A stretch of 64,000 bases of DNA from an uncultured Rhodospirillales bacterium (GCA_903835235.1 CAILMF010000066.1:97642-161641); one strand, 5' to 3'. Numbered from the stretch's first letter, positions 35,035 through 44,149 are shown. Made by a program: numbers and translations. Notes: generated by a model from the sequence alone, not told the origin.

Positions 35035-36009
35035 CTACTCCGGCTTGGCGCCGGAAATCCGCACCATCTCGGCCCAGCGCGGCGTTTCCGCCTTCAGCCG
35101 CGCCTTGGCCTCCTCCGGCGTGGAACCCGTCAGCCGCGCGCCGATCTCAATGGCGCGCCGCTGCAAGGCCGGATCAGCCCAGGCCGCCCTGATCTCGCGC
35201 GAAATCCGGTGCTGAATCTCGGCCGGCATCGCCGCCGGCCCGGCCCACAAATGCCAGGGCGAGACGTTGAAATTATCCATCCCCGCCTCGGCCATGGTCG
35301 GGATATTCGGCAGCGTCGGCCAGCGCTCGCTCATGGTTATCGCCAGGCCGCGAATGCTGCCATCCGCCAGCACGCCGGTGTAGCTGGCCAGGTTGTCCAC
35401 CGCCACCTGGATGTCGCCACCCAGGATCGCCGGCAGGGTCTGCGCCGCGCCGCGGAAGGCCACATGCGTGCCGGCAATGCCATTCCGCCCCAGCAGATAC
35501 GCGCCTGAAAGATGAATGGTGGAACCGACGCCGGAAGACCCATAGCTGATCCCGCCCGGCCGCAGCTTGGCCCAGGCCAGAAACTCCGCCAGCGTCCGCG
35601 CCGGGCAATGCACCGGGGAGACGCAGACCACATTCGGCAAATCCCACATCGCCGAAATCCAGGCGAAGTCATGCTCGGGATCAAACGGCAGCCGGGTGAA
35701 CAGCATGGGGTTGATGACCACGTTGTGCATGCTGACGGTGCCGATGGTGTAGCCATCCGGCACCGCGCGCGCCACCGCCTCGGCGCCGATATTGCCACTG
35801 GCGCCGCTGCGCGTTTCCACGATGAAGTTCTGGCCGAAGCGCTGCGTCATCTGCTCGCAGGCCAGGCGGGTCATCACGTCCAGGCTGCCGCCAGGCGGAA
35901 AGCCGACGATGACCTTGACGGGGCGGTTCGGCCACGGCGCCTGCGCCAGCGCGGGGGTGGCCAATGGCGCGGCAATCGTGGCGGCAAGCAGCGTGCGGCG
36001 AGCAATCAT
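35035..36009 (-). CDS. TctC/Bug-family substrate-binding protein
   Basis: The protein has 324 residues from ATG 36009 with AGGGAGA upstream. The signal peptide is MIARRTLLAATIAAPLATPA, cleavage near ALAQA. Hallmarks: RPVKVIVGFPPGGSLDVMTR, VETRSGASGNIGA. It converges on the monooxygenase gene with a 19-base gap. No permease partner is near. Confidence 0.9.
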   Translation of the reverse strand: MIARRTLLAATIAAPLATPALAQAPWPNRPVKVIVGFPPGGSLDVMTRLACEQMTQRFGQNFIVETRSGASGNIGAEAVARAVPDGYTIGTVSMHNVVINPMLFTRLPFDPEHDFAWISAMWDLPNVVCVSPVHCPARTLAEFLAWAKLRPGGISYGSSGVGSTIHLSGAYLLGRNGIAGTHVAFRGAAQTLPAILGGDIQVAVDNLASYTGVLADGSIRGLAITMSERWPTLPNIPTMAEAGMDNFNVSPWHLWAGPAAMPAEIQHRISREIRAAWADPALQRRAIEIGARLTGSTPEEAKARLKAETPRWAEMVRISGAKPE

Positions 36010-36089
36010 CGGCGGTCTCTCCCTGCGGGGTCTACGCCCCGTCTCCGCCAAGCCTAGCAGCCCCACCCCGCCCGGGCCTAGCATTCCGC

Positions 36090-36890
36090 ATGCCCAACCC
36101 CTCCGCCCAAATAACCTCCCCCAGCTACCGGCTGGCCACCGAGGACCCGGACCTGCTGCTGCGCGACGAGATGCGCCCGCAGCGCTTCGCCCTGGAATTC
36201 GCCAAGGCGGACTATGCGCTGCGCGACTGGGGCGTGCGCTCCACCGTCGTGGTCTTCGGCAGCGCCCGCATCCCCGCGCCGGAACACGCCGCCGCGGCCC
36301 CGCCCGCGCTGCGCGCCCTGGCGCCCTGGTACCAAACCGCCCGGGACTTCGCCCACCTGGTTTCCCAGCGCGGCGGCGCCCTGGCACCCGAGGGCCGGCA
36401 CCGCGACAACGTCATCGCCACCGGCGGCGGCCCCGGCATCATGGAAGCCGCCAATCGCGGCGCGGCGGAAGCCGGCGCGCCCAGCATCGGCTTCAACATC
36501 ACCCTGCCGCATGAACAGGAGCCCAACCCCTGGTCCACCCCGGCGCTGACCTTCCGCTTCCACTACTTCGCTCTCCGAAAAATGCACTTGGCCATGCGGG
36601 CCAATGCGCTGGCGGTCTTCCCCGGCGGCTTCGGCACCTTCGACGAGATGTTCGAGATCCTGACCCTGCTGCAGACCGGCAAGGCGCCTCCGGTGGCCGT
36701 GGTGCTGTTCGGCCGCGACTATTGGAACGAGGTGATCAACTTCGCCGCCCTGGCCCGCCACGGCATGATCACCGAGGCCGACCTGGCGCTGTTCCGCCTG
36801 GTGGACACGCCGGAGGAAGCCTGGTCCTGGTTCACCACCCACGGCCTGAAGGCGCATTGCCCAGACCCGCTGGACGGCGGCGAGGACTGA
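36090..36890 (+). CDS. LOG-family protein (nucleoside 5'-monophosphate phosphoribohydrolase)
   Basis: The protein has 266 residues from ATG 36090. The Rossmann-like LOG motifs GGGPGIMEAANRGA and PGGFGTFDEMFE are present; in the family these bind nucleotide and hold the catalytic Arg/Glu. Length is that of the longer bacterial type (TIGR00730-like with an N-terminal extension). Cytokinin-type or general nucleotide hydrolysis is possible. Confidence 0.88.
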   Translation: MPNPSAQITSPSYRLATEDPDLLLRDEMRPQRFALEFAKADYALRDWGVRSTVVVFGSARIPAPEHAAAAPPALRALAPWYQTARDFAHLVSQRGGALAPEGRHRDNVIATGGGPGIMEAANRGAAEAGAPSIGFNITLPHEQEPNPWSTPALTFRFHYFALRKMHLAMRANALAVFPGGFGTFDEMFEILTLLQTGKAPPVAVVLFGRDYWNEVINFAALARHGMITEADLALFRLVDTPEEAWSWFTTHGLKAHCPDPLDGGED

Positions 36891-37103
36891 GCCCGGCCCC
36901 GCGCGGCCCTCGGCGCCGCACCTGGCGCCGTCGCGCCATCGCTACCGCCGCCGCCGCCCGGGCCGGGAACCGGCCCCCGGCGACCACGTTCTCCCTGGCA
37001 ACCGTCGCTTCCCCCCAGCGACGGCCTGGCAGGCGGCGGCGCGGTAGCGGTCCCACCCGCGTCGCCGCCCGCCCCCCTTTCCCCCAGCGCAGAGGTCCTC
37101 CGG

Positions 37104-37520
37104 ATGTCCATGGGCAGCCCCACCGAAGCCAGCGCCGCCGCGCCCGCGACCGAGGAAACCACCCGCCTGATCGCGGCCGAGAAGGTCAACGGCACCTCGG
37201 TCTACAACCGCCAGGGCGAACACCTCGGCACCATCGAGGACGTCATGCTCGACAAGGTCTCCGGCAAGGTGGCCTACGCCGTCCTGGGCTTCGGCGGTTT
37301 CCTCGGCATCGGGGAGCGCTACCACCCGCTGCCTTGGTCCGTCCTGCGCTACGACACCCGCATGGGCGGCTACGTGGTGGACCTGGACCGCGACCGCCTG
37401 GAAGGCGCCCCCACCTTCGCCGCCAACGAGGAGGTGGACTGGAACGACCGCATCTGGGGCCAGCGGGTCAGCGACTACTACGGCACCGCGCCCTGGTGGC
37501 ACATCCCGCCGGCGGCCTGA
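37104..37520 (+). CDS. PRC-barrel domain protein
   Basis: The protein has 138 residues. A PRC-barrel is visible at ~25-95 (VNGTSVYNRQGEHLGTIEDV, KVAYAVLGFGGFLGIGE, YHPLPWSVLRYD). Alphaproteobacterial stand-alone PRC-barrel proteins of this kind are common and poorly understood; photosynthetic or ribosomal partners are known only for other subfamilies. dapB starts 73 bases downstream. Confidence 0.85.
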   Translation: MSMGSPTEASAAAPATEETTRLIAAEKVNGTSVYNRQGEHLGTIEDVMLDKVSGKVAYAVLGFGGFLGIGERYHPLPWSVLRYDTRMGGYVVDLDRDRLEGAPTFAANEEVDWNDRIWGQRVSDYYGTAPWWHIPPAA

Positions 37521-37593
37521 CCCACCCGGTCTTGACCCGAAGCGGGGGGCGGCGGAGGTTCGCCGCCCTTTCGCATGTTCGGGGAACGCGCAC

Positions 37594-38334
37594 ATGGCCA
37601 TCCGCATCGGCATTGCCGGCATCGCCGGCCGCATGGGCCAGCTGCTGGCCGAGGAAACCGCCGCCGCCGGCGCCGTGGTCTCCGGCGGCCTGCGCCGTGG
37701 CGAGGACCCCGCCGCCCTGTTCGCCGCCAGCGATGTCGTCATCGACTTCACCCATGCCAGCGCCGCCGCGCCGCACGCCGCCGCCGCCGCCGCCGCGGGC
37801 AAGCCGTTCGTGCTCGGCTCGTCGGGCCTCAACGCCGCCCAGGAAGCCGCGGTGGCCGAGGCCGCCCGGCACACGGCCATCGTCTACGCCGCCAACTTCG
37901 CCCCGGGGGTGAACCTGTTCCTCGCCCTGGCCGAACGCATGGCCGCCGCCCTGCCGCCCGAGCAGTACGACGCCGAGATCGTGGAAATGCACCACCGCCA
38001 GAAGGTGGACGCCCCCTCCGGCACCGCCGTCGCCCTCGGCCGCGCCGTGGCCCGCGGCCGCGGCACCACGCTGGAGGCCTGCGGCATCGAAAGCGGCCGA
38101 GACGGCCATACCGGCGCCCGCAAGACCGGCGCCATCGGCTTCGCCGCCCTGCGCGGCGGCCAGGTGGTGGGCGAACACACGCTGGTCTTCGCCGCCGGCA
38201 GCGAACACATCAGCCTGACCCATCGCAGCTTCGACCGCCGGGTCTATGCCACCGGCGCCGTGCGCGCGGCGCTGTGGCTGCAGGGCCAGCCGCCCGGCCT
38301 GTACGACATGAAGCACGTGCTGGGCATGGCCTGA
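37594..38334 (+). CDS. dapB: 4-hydroxy-tetrahydrodipicolinate reductase
   Basis: The protein has 246 residues. It reduces the DapA product with NAD(P)H in lysine/diaminopimelate synthesis. The nucleotide motif GIAGRMG (9-15) and the catalytic EMHHRQKVDAPSGTA (131-145, with His133/His134 and Lys137) are intact. Slightly short against E. coli DapB (273) but with all motifs. metK follows on the same strand after ~140 bases. Confidence 0.95.
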   Translation: MAIRIGIAGIAGRMGQLLAEETAAAGAVVSGGLRRGEDPAALFAASDVVIDFTHASAAAPHAAAAAAAGKPFVLGSSGLNAAQEAAVAEAARHTAIVYAANFAPGVNLFLALAERMAAALPPEQYDAEIVEMHHRQKVDAPSGTAVALGRAVARGRGTTLEACGIESGRDGHTGARKTGAIGFAALRGGQVVGEHTLVFAAGSEHISLTHRSFDRRVYATGAVRAALWLQGQPPGLYDMKHVLGMA

Positions 38335-38428
38335 AACCGCGTTTCCCGCCCCCTGACCGCCGCACGGCGCTTGACCCCCCGCCGCTGGCTTGCCAAACAC
38401 CCCCCGACCCGGCGCCCGCCGGGTTGAC

Positions 38429-38472
38429 CACGCGCGGTGATGGCTTCCGCGCGGCCTTGAAGGACACATGAC
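38429..38472 (+). promoter_or_regulatory. Candidate SAM/SAH riboswitch in the metK leader
   Basis: A stem CGCGC (38431-38435) / GCGCG (38449-38453) encloses a loop containing GGCTTCC (38442-38448). It is followed by TTGAAGGACA, which includes the metK ribosome site (AAGGA). The short stem, GGCUUCC loop and overlap with the ribosome site match the compact SAM/SAH class known upstream of alphaproteobacterial metK. The predicted pseudoknot with GGA is only about three base pairs here, so the call is tentative. Confidence 0.45.
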
Positions 38473-38475
38473 GCC

Positions 38476-39663
38476 ATGCGCGATACCGGCGAATACCTCT
38501 TCACCTCGGAAAGCGTTTCCGAAGGCCATCCCGACAAGGTCGCCGACCGGATCAGCGACACGGTGCTGGACACCTTCCTGGCCGCCGACCCCTATTCCCG
38601 CGTGGCCTGCGAGACGCTGTGCACCACCAACCGCGTGGTGCTGGCCGGTGAAGTCCGCGGCCCCTCCAGCATCACGCCGGAGCTGCTGATCCACAACGCC
38701 CGCATGGCGATCAAGGACATCGGCTACGAGCAGGAAGGCTTCCACTGGGCCAATGCCCATATCGAATGCCACCTGCACGCCCAGTCCGCCCACATCGCCC
38801 AGGGCGTGGACGCCGCCGGCAACAAGGATGAAGGCGCCGGCGACCAGGGCATCATGTTCGGCTACGCCACCAACGAGACGCCGGAGCTGATGCCGGCGCC
38901 GCTGATGTACGCCCACAACATCCTGCGCCGCATCAAGGAACTGCGCTCCATCGGTGACAAGCGCGTGGCCGGGCTGCTGCCCGACGCCAAGAGCCAGGTG
39001 ACGCTGCGCTACGTCAACGGCAAGCCGGTGGGCGCCGACGCCGTGGTGGTCTCCACCCAGCACGAGGAACACCTGGACCAGGCCGCCATCAAGGCGATGC
39101 TGCGGCCGATCCTGGCCGAGGTGCTGCCCGACGGCTGGACCGTGCCGGATGCCAAGTTCTACGTGAACCCGACCGGCATCTTCGTCATCGGCGGCCCCGA
39201 TGGCGATTGCGGCCTGACCGGCCGCAAGATCATCGTCGACACCTACGGCGGCGCGGCCCCGCATGGCGGCGGCGCCTTCTCCGGCAAGGACCCGACCAAG
39301 GTCGACCGCTCGGCCGCCTATGCCGCGCGCTACGTGGCGAAGAACGTCGTCGCCGCCGGCCTGGCCGACAAGTGCACCATCCAGGTCTCCTACGCCATCG
39401 GCGTGGCCGAGCCGACCAGCGTCTATTTCGACCTGCACGGCACCGGCCACGACGTGGACGAGGTGAAGCTGGCCAAGGTGATGGAAGGCCTGGTTCGCCT
39501 GAGCCCGCGCGGCATCCGCGAGCACCTGCACATGAACCGCCCGATCTACGCCGTGACCAGCGCCTACGGCCATTTCGGCCGCACGCCGGACGAGGCGAAG
39601 GGCACCTTCACCTGGGAAAAGACCGACCTGGTGGACGAGTTGAAGCGCGCCTTCGGCCGCTGA
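38476..39663 (+). CDS. metK: S-adenosylmethionine synthase
   Basis: The protein has 395 residues. It makes SAM from methionine and [18 protein letters not shown] (11-25), GAGDQG and [19 protein letters not shown] are the three family signatures; all three domains are present. ATG 38476 is 12 bases after the AAGGA site; a nearer ATG at 38468 is out of frame. A strong intrinsic terminator follows ~75 bases after the stop. Confidence 0.97.
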   Translation: MRDTGEYLFTSESVSEGHPDKVADRISDTVLDTFLAADPYSRVACETLCTTNRVVLAGEVRGPSSITPELLIHNARMAIKDIGYEQEGFHWANAHIECHLHAQSAHIAQGVDAAGNKDEGAGDQGIMFGYATNETPELMPAPLMYAHNILRRIKELRSIGDKRVAGLLPDAKSQVTLRYVNGKPVGADAVVVSTQHEEHLDQAAIKAMLRPILAEVLPDGWTVPDAKFYVNPTGIFVIGGPDGDCGLTGRKIIVDTYGGAAPHGGGAFSGKDPTKVDRSAAYAARYVAKNVVAAGLADKCTIQVSYAIGVAEPTSVYFDLHGTGHDVDEVKLAKVMEGLVRLSPRGIREHLHMNRPIYAVTSAYGHFGRTPDEAKGTFTWEKTDLVDELKRAFGR

Positions 39664-39739
39664 AACCGGCGCCAATGTCGCGCTTTGTCCTGGCCTTCGG
39701 GCCTGGCTTGCCGGCGGCGGTGCACTATTGATACACCGG

Positions 39740-39769
39740 AAGGACGGCCCGCAAGGTGCCGTCCTTTTT
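39740..39769 (+). terminator. Rho-independent terminator after metK
   Basis: AAGGACGGC (39740-39748) pairs with GCCGTCCTT (39758-39766) around a nine-base loop and is followed by a T-run to 39769. It is 76 bases after the metK stop and 66 bases before the next start. Confidence 0.9.
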
Positions 39770-39835
39770 CGTTCCAACCCCTGAAACCGTGACGCCGGCG
39801 GTATCGCAAGCCACCGGCCAGGCAGGAGCCCGAAC

Positions 39836-40915
39836 ATGGCCATCCCCGCGATTGAACGCGACGAAGACGACAGCAGCTGGGCCCACGGCACCACGCTGGA
39901 CGCGGTGCCGAAGCGCCACCAGGCGCTGTGGGAGGTGCTGCTGCGGGTGTTCGGCCGCACCCCCACCGCCACCGAGATCGAGCGCTGGGGCGCCAAGGTG
40001 GACGAGGACGTCACCGCCAAGCTGCTGCTGCGCCAGCTGGTCAACAGCCGCCCGGTGCGCGACGTGAAGCATGTGCGCGCCAAGAACCCGCCGGGGCACT
40101 TCTTCTCCCCGGTGGTGGACCCGGACCTGGTGCGCGACTACGTCACCATGAGCCGCGCCGCGGTGACCGACGGCGTGCCGGGCATTCCCTTCCCGGTCGA
40201 GGAGATGGAGGCGTTCTGGGCGCGCAACAGCGAGTTCATCGCCGCCACCCCCTTCACCGCCGAACGCACCGACGACAACCGCTACTACTACGGCGGCGGC
40301 CCCTACCCCATCGGCGACGCGATGACGCTGCGCGCCATGATCCACGACCTCAGGCCGCGCCGCATCATCGAGATGGGCTCGGGCTATTCCACCGCCTGCA
40401 TGCTGGACAGCGCCGAGCATGCCGGGCTGGAGGATTTCCACGTCACCTGCATCGAGCCCTTTCCGGGCCGGCTGCACAGCGTGCTGCGCCCGGACGACAT
40501 CGGCACCAAGGTGACGCTGCTGGAGACCACCGCGCAGTCCGTCCCGCTCTCGGTCTTCCAGGAATTGCAGCCCAACGACATCCTGTTCATCGACAGCACC
40601 CATGTGCTGAAGACCGGCAGCGACGTTCACTACCAGCTGTTCTTCCTGCTGCCGCTGCTGCCGCCCGGCGTGATCGTGCATGTGCACGACTGCCGCTGGC
40701 CGCTGGAATATTCGGACAAGCAGATCTTCGCCAAGAACTACAGCTGGAACGAGGTTTATGGCGTGCGGGCGCTGCTGATGTTCAGCAACCGCTATCGCGT
40801 CATCTTCTCCGGCAGCTTCTTCGCCGAAAAGCGCGAAGCCATGGTGAAGGAAACCAACCCGCTGTTCCTGCGCAATGCCGGCAGCGCGCTGTGGTTCCGC
40901 GTGCTGGGCGAATAG
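39836..40915 (+). CDS. Class I SAM-dependent methyltransferase (Methyltransf_24-like)
   Basis: The protein has 359 residues. After a ~150-residue N-terminal extension, the SAM motif IIEMGSGYS is at 177-185 and the post-II acidic motif ILFIDSTH at 249-256. An HDCRWP motif follows, typical of the TylF/Methyltransf_24 type that acts on small molecules or sugars. It has its own leader after the metK terminator. Substrate unknown. Confidence 0.8.
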   Translation: MAIPAIERDEDDSSWAHGTTLDAVPKRHQALWEVLLRVFGRTPTATEIERWGAKVDEDVTAKLLLRQLVNSRPVRDVKHVRAKNPPGHFFSPVVDPDLVRDYVTMSRAAVTDGVPGIPFPVEEMEAFWARNSEFIAATPFTAERTDDNRYYYGGGPYPIGDAMTLRAMIHDLRPRRIIEMGSGYSTACMLDSAEHAGLEDFHVTCIEPFPGRLHSVLRPDDIGTKVTLLETTAQSVPLSVFQELQPNDILFIDSTHVLKTGSDVHYQLFFLLPLLPPGVIVHVHDCRWPLEYSDKQIFAKNYSWNEVYGVRALLMFSNRYRVIFSGSFFAEKREAMVKETNPLFLRNAGSALWFRVLGE

Positions 40916-40995
40916 CCCGGCCGATCTTCGCGCGCCGCGCCGGCTGCTGACAGCAGCCGATTGCAGCGCCCGCTGATCAGTTTTTGCCCGCAGGT

Positions 40996-41130
40996 GTGTC
41001 GCGCCGCAGGCGCGCCTGTTTTGTGCCACGCCGCAGGCACGCCTGTTTTGTGCCACGCCGCAGGCACGCCTGTGGTGTTTCGTGCCCAAGGCACGCCTGT
41101 GGTGTGACGCGCCGAAGGTAGGCCTGCGGC
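40996..41130. repeat. Minisatellite: five 27-bp tandem units
   Basis: Units start at 40996, 41023, 41050, 41077 and 41104. Units 2 and 3 differ only at the tail. The core CGCCGCAGGCACGCCTG contains GTGCC/GGCAC arms so each unit can fold. The period is divisible by three, which keeps frames open, but no gene is supported. The stretch lies in the 40916-41342 gap. Confidence 0.85.
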
Positions 41131-41252
41131 GTGATGTGCCAACATCCGGCGGCTCGACACGGGTCAAAGCCCCCTGCCGGTGGTATGTTTCACGCCGCCG
41201 GCGATGCCACCGGGGACAATCGGGCGCCAGGGCAACCTGCGCCCTGCCGGAC

Positions 41253-41331
41253 AGATTTCGTGCCGAAGCTTCAATGGGTTGCAGAGCAGGAAATCGGCTC
41301 TGACGATTCCATCAGAACCGGTATTGCTCTA
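41253..41331. repeat. Inverted repeat element (family D) upstream of trmB
   Basis: A ~79-base element containing GCTTCAATGGGTTGCAGAGC and CATCAGAACCGG and ending TTGCTCTA. It aligns with the reverse complement of 42054-42132 at most positions. It stops two bases before the AGGAGG ribosome site of trmB (ATG 41343). Confidence 0.8.
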
Positions 41332-41342
41332 GGAGGCGGCGG

Positions 41343-42056
41343 ATGACCGACACTGCCCGCCCCCCCATCGCCGAAGGCGTGCCCAACCGGCTCTATGGCC
41401 GGCGCCGCAGCCACCCGCTGCGGCCGCGGCAGCAGTTGCTGCTGGACGCCACCCTGCCGCGCCTGCAGCTGCACCCCGAACAGGCCGCCGACCCCCGCGC
41501 CGCCTTCGGCGCCCCGGTGAGCCAGGTTTGGCTGGAAGTGGGCTTCGGCGGCGGCGAACACGCGCTGGACCAGCACGCCGCCAATCCCGGCGTGGGCTAC
41601 ATCGCCTCCGAGGTGTTCGAGAACGGGCTGTGCAGCCTGCTCACCCGCCTGGCGCCGGAAGGCGAGGAAGCCACCGCCGCCCTGCCGCCCACGCTGCGCC
41701 TGTGGAACCAGGACGCGCGCCAGCTGCTGCACCTGCTGCCGGATGCCTCGCTGGACCGGCTGTTCCTGATGTTCCCCGACCCCTGGCCCAAGCTGCGCCA
41801 CAGCAAGCGCCGCTTCGTCCAGCCGGCCATGTTCCCCCTGGTGGCCCGCGTCCTGAAGCCTGGTGCCACCTGGCGCATCGCCAGCGACGACCCGACCTAC
41901 CAGGCCTGGGTCACCGAAAGCTTCCAGGACCAGACCCTGTTCACCCTGCCAGAGCCCGCCACCCTCCGCCCGGAAGGCTGGCCGCCCACCCGCTATGAAC
42001 AGAAGGCGCTGCGCGAGGGTCGCCAGCCGCTGTATTGGCAGGCGGTCCGGCGTTAG
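41343..42056 (+). CDS. trmB: tRNA (guanine-N7)-methyltransferase
   Basis: The protein has 237 residues. It methylates G46 of tRNA. The SAM motif LEVGFGGGEHA and the TrmB signature FPDPWPKLRHSKRRFVQP are clear. The ribosome site AGGAGG is seven bases before ATG. The gene is bracketed by inverted copies of the same ~79-base repeat, and its TAG stop is the first three bases of the downstream copy (TAGAGCAA), so the C-terminus is set by the repeat. Confidence 0.95.
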   Translation: MTDTARPPIAEGVPNRLYGRRRSHPLRPRQQLLLDATLPRLQLHPEQAADPRAAFGAPVSQVWLEVGFGGGEHALDQHAANPGVGYIASEVFENGLCSLLTRLAPEGEEATAALPPTLRLWNQDARQLLHLLPDASLDRLFLMFPDPWPKLRHSKRRFVQPAMFPLVARVLKPGATWRIASDDPTYQAWVTESFQDQTLFTLPEPATLRPEGWPPTRYEQKALREGRQPLYWQAVRR

Positions 42057-42159
42057 AGCAATATCCGTTCTGATGGAATCATCAGAACGGATTTCTTGCT
42101 CTGCAACCTATTGAAGCTACAGCACGAAATCCGCTCACGCTGATTCAGCGTGAGCGGAT
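42054..42159. repeat. Inverted repeat element (family D) downstream of trmB, with a second palindrome
   Basis: Bases 42054-42132 are the inverted partner of 41253-41331. Inside, ATCCGTTCTGATG (42063-42075) pairs perfectly with CATCAGAACGGAT (42080-42092), and AGAGCAA/TTGCTCT form outer arms. A second palindrome at 42129-42159 has 15-base arms (ATCCGCTCACGCTGA). This strong structure directly follows the trmB stop and could also end its transcript. The rest of the 42057-42379 gap (42160-42379) shows no supported feature. Confidence 0.8.
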
Positions 42160-42379
42160 AGTGCGGTAGCGTCCGACCCTGGCCTGTGCAGCAGCAGCGG
42201 CGTGAATCCGCCGCCCGGGCAACAAGCTCCATCGCCTGCCGTTCCGATGGCGCCTTCCCCGTGGCCGACTTGCCCTGCAACCGCTTGAGTCCAAGGCACC
42301 ATAGCCGCGCTCAGATGCTTCCTTGAGCGTCCGGCCCAGTCCAGCGCACACTCCGGCAAAACCACCGGAGGAACCCATC

Positions 42380-43513
42380 ATGACCCTCTCCCGCCGCGCC
42401 GCGCTGACCCTCGCCCTCGCCACCCCCGCCTTTGCCGTGAAGGCCGATCCCTTGGACGCTGTCACCAACCGCTACGCCACCATCCGCGACTTTCGCCTGC
42501 GCAACGGCGTGGTGATGCCCGAAGCCACCCTGGCCTATGAGACCTACGGCACGCTGAACGCCGCCGGCGACAACGCCATCCTGATGACCCACGGGTTCAC
42601 CAGCAGCCACCACGCCGCCGGCCGCTACGCCCCGGGCCAGGCCCCGCCCGGCCTGGCGGAGGACGCGGCGCCGAGCTGGAGCCTGATGATCGGCCCGGGC
42701 AAGCCGATCGACCCCGCGCGGCACTTCATCGTCAGCTCCAACATGCTGGGCAGCTCCTACGGCTCCACCAGCCCGCGCAGCACCAACCCCGCCACCGGCC
42801 GGCCCTATGGCCCGGATTTCCCGCACATCACGGTGGCGGACATCGTCACCGCCCAGCGCCTGCTGCTGGAACAGCTGGGCGTGCGCCACCTGCTGGCGGT
42901 CATGGGCACCAGCTATGGCGGCTACCAGGCCTGGACCTGGGGCACGCTGTTCCCACAGGCGATGAACGCGATCATCGCCGTCAACACCGCGCCCAAATCC
43001 ACCGCCGGCCCGGCCGGCACCGCAGCGCAGATCGCCCGGCTGGCGCAGGATCCCAACTGGAATGGCGGCTGGTACTACGACAAGCCCGGCGGCATCAGCC
43101 AGGTGATGACGGAGATCCGCGTCGCCACGCTGAAGAACTACGGCATAGAGGCCCAGCTGGAAGGCAAGTTCCCGCCCGGCGAAGCGCGCGAGGCCGAGAT
43201 CCGCCGCCTGGCCGCCCCCTGGGTCCGCGCCTTCGACGGCAATTCCATGGTGGTGCTGCGCCGCGCGACGGAAAGCTACGACGCCGAGGCGAACTTCCCG
43301 GCGCTGCGAGCAAAGGTGCTCTACGCGCTGACCACCACGGACAAGCTGTTCCCGCCCAACATCGCCCCCGCGGTGATGCAGAAACTGGCCGCCGCGAAGA
43401 AAGACGCAAGATTTTTCGAAATCCGCAACCAGTTCGGCCATATCGGAGCGAATACGGAAAGCCCGGATTGGGTGCCGACGCTCGCCGCCTTCATCAAATC
43501 CGCCGGGGGATAG
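42380..43513 (+). CDS. Exported alpha/beta-fold hydrolase of the homoserine acetyltransferase (MetX)-like group
   Basis: The protein has 377 residues. ATG 42380 follows GGAGGAA. The first ~20 residues contain SRRAALTLALATPAFA, a Sec or weak Tat signal. The fold and length match MetX-like hydrolases (LAYETYGTLNAAGDNAILM, then a catalytic triad Ser178 in GTSYGG, Asp321 and His354). True MetX is cytoplasmic and has GGSMGG, so this exported GTSYGG form is probably not the methionine-pathway enzyme. A methyltransferase gene follows. Confidence 0.8.
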   Translation: MTLSRRAALTLALATPAFAVKADPLDAVTNRYATIRDFRLRNGVVMPEATLAYETYGTLNAAGDNAILMTHGFTSSHHAAGRYAPGQAPPGLAEDAAPSWSLMIGPGKPIDPARHFIVSSNMLGSSYGSTSPRSTNPATGRPYGPDFPHITVADIVTAQRLLLEQLGVRHLLAVMGTSYGGYQAWTWGTLFPQAMNAIIAVNTAPKSTAGPAGTAAQIARLAQDPNWNGGWYYDKPGGISQVMTEIRVATLKNYGIEAQLEGKFPPGEAREAEIRRLAAPWVRAFDGNSMVVLRRATESYDAEANFPALRAKVLYALTTTDKLFPPNIAPAVMQKLAAAKKDARFFEIRNQFGHIGANTESPDWVPTLAAFIKSAGG

Positions 43514-43520
43514 CCGCGCC

Positions 43521-44090
43521 ATGCAGATCGCGATGACCGAACCCGAGCAGCTCATGCTCGCGGGGCTGCTGCGCTGCTCGCATCGCTATCTGGAATTCGG
43601 CTCAGGCGGCAGCACCGTGCTGGCCAGCCGCCTGGTGCGGGACAGCGTCATCGCGGTCGACAGCTCCCGCGAGTGGCTGGACAAGGTGGCCGAGGCCTGC
43701 CCCGCCGAGCGCAGCGCCAGCCTTGCCCTGCACCACGTGGATATCGGCCCACTGGGCAATTGGGGCGTGCCGACCGACGAAACGACCCGCCCGCGCTGGC
43801 CGAACTACCACCACAGCATCTGGGCCAATCCGGCGGCCGAGCGCGCCGACCTGGTGCTGGTGGATGGCCGCTTCCGCGTCGCCTGCTTCCTGCAGGCGCT
43901 GCTGCGCTGCGCCCCCGGCACCACGCTGCTGCTGCACGACTACCCCGAGCGCGCCCACTACCACCCGGTGGAGGAGGTCGCCCGCCCGGTGATGGCGCTG
44001 GACACGCTGGTCGCCTTCCAGCGCCGGCCGGAGTTCGACCCGCGCCGCGCCAACGCCATCCTGGAACGCTACTGGGACGAGTTGGGGTAG
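43521..44090 (+). CDS. Predicted SAM-dependent methyltransferase-like protein
   Basis: The protein has 189 residues. YLEFGSGGST (23-32) resembles a SAM-binding motif and DLVLVDGRFR the acidic motif; LLLHDYPERAHYH follows. The fold matches small Methyltransf_24-like proteins that act on sugars or small molecules. It begins seven bases after the upstream hydrolase stop, so it is probably in the same transcript. It converges on dnaJ. Confidence 0.68.
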   Translation: MQIAMTEPEQLMLAGLLRCSHRYLEFGSGGSTVLASRLVRDSVIAVDSSREWLDKVAEACPAERSASLALHHVDIGPLGNWGVPTDETTRPRWPNYHHSIWANPAAERADLVLVDGRFRVACFLQALLRCAPGTTLLLHDYPERAHYHPVEEVARPVMALDTLVAFQRRPEFDPRRANAILERYWDELG

Positions 44091-44149
44091 CGGCGGCAGC
44101 GAAACGGCGCGGCGGCAACCACCGCGCGACCGCAACCGCCAAACCCGTC

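Noticed and set aside
37594..38334. dapB together with the DapA-like gene at 4364 as one lysine pathway
   Set aside because: They are 32 kb apart and the DapA-like gene sits in an IclR-controlled catabolic run, so a shared lysine role is not supported.
40996..41130. CRISPR array
   Set aside because: The 27-bp units are contiguous with no unique spacers and no cas genes nearby.
39725..41167. A 480-codon minus-strand frame covering the methyltransferase and minisatellite
   Set aside because: It is antisense to a methyltransferase with clear motifs; the repeat part only extends it because the period is divisible by three.
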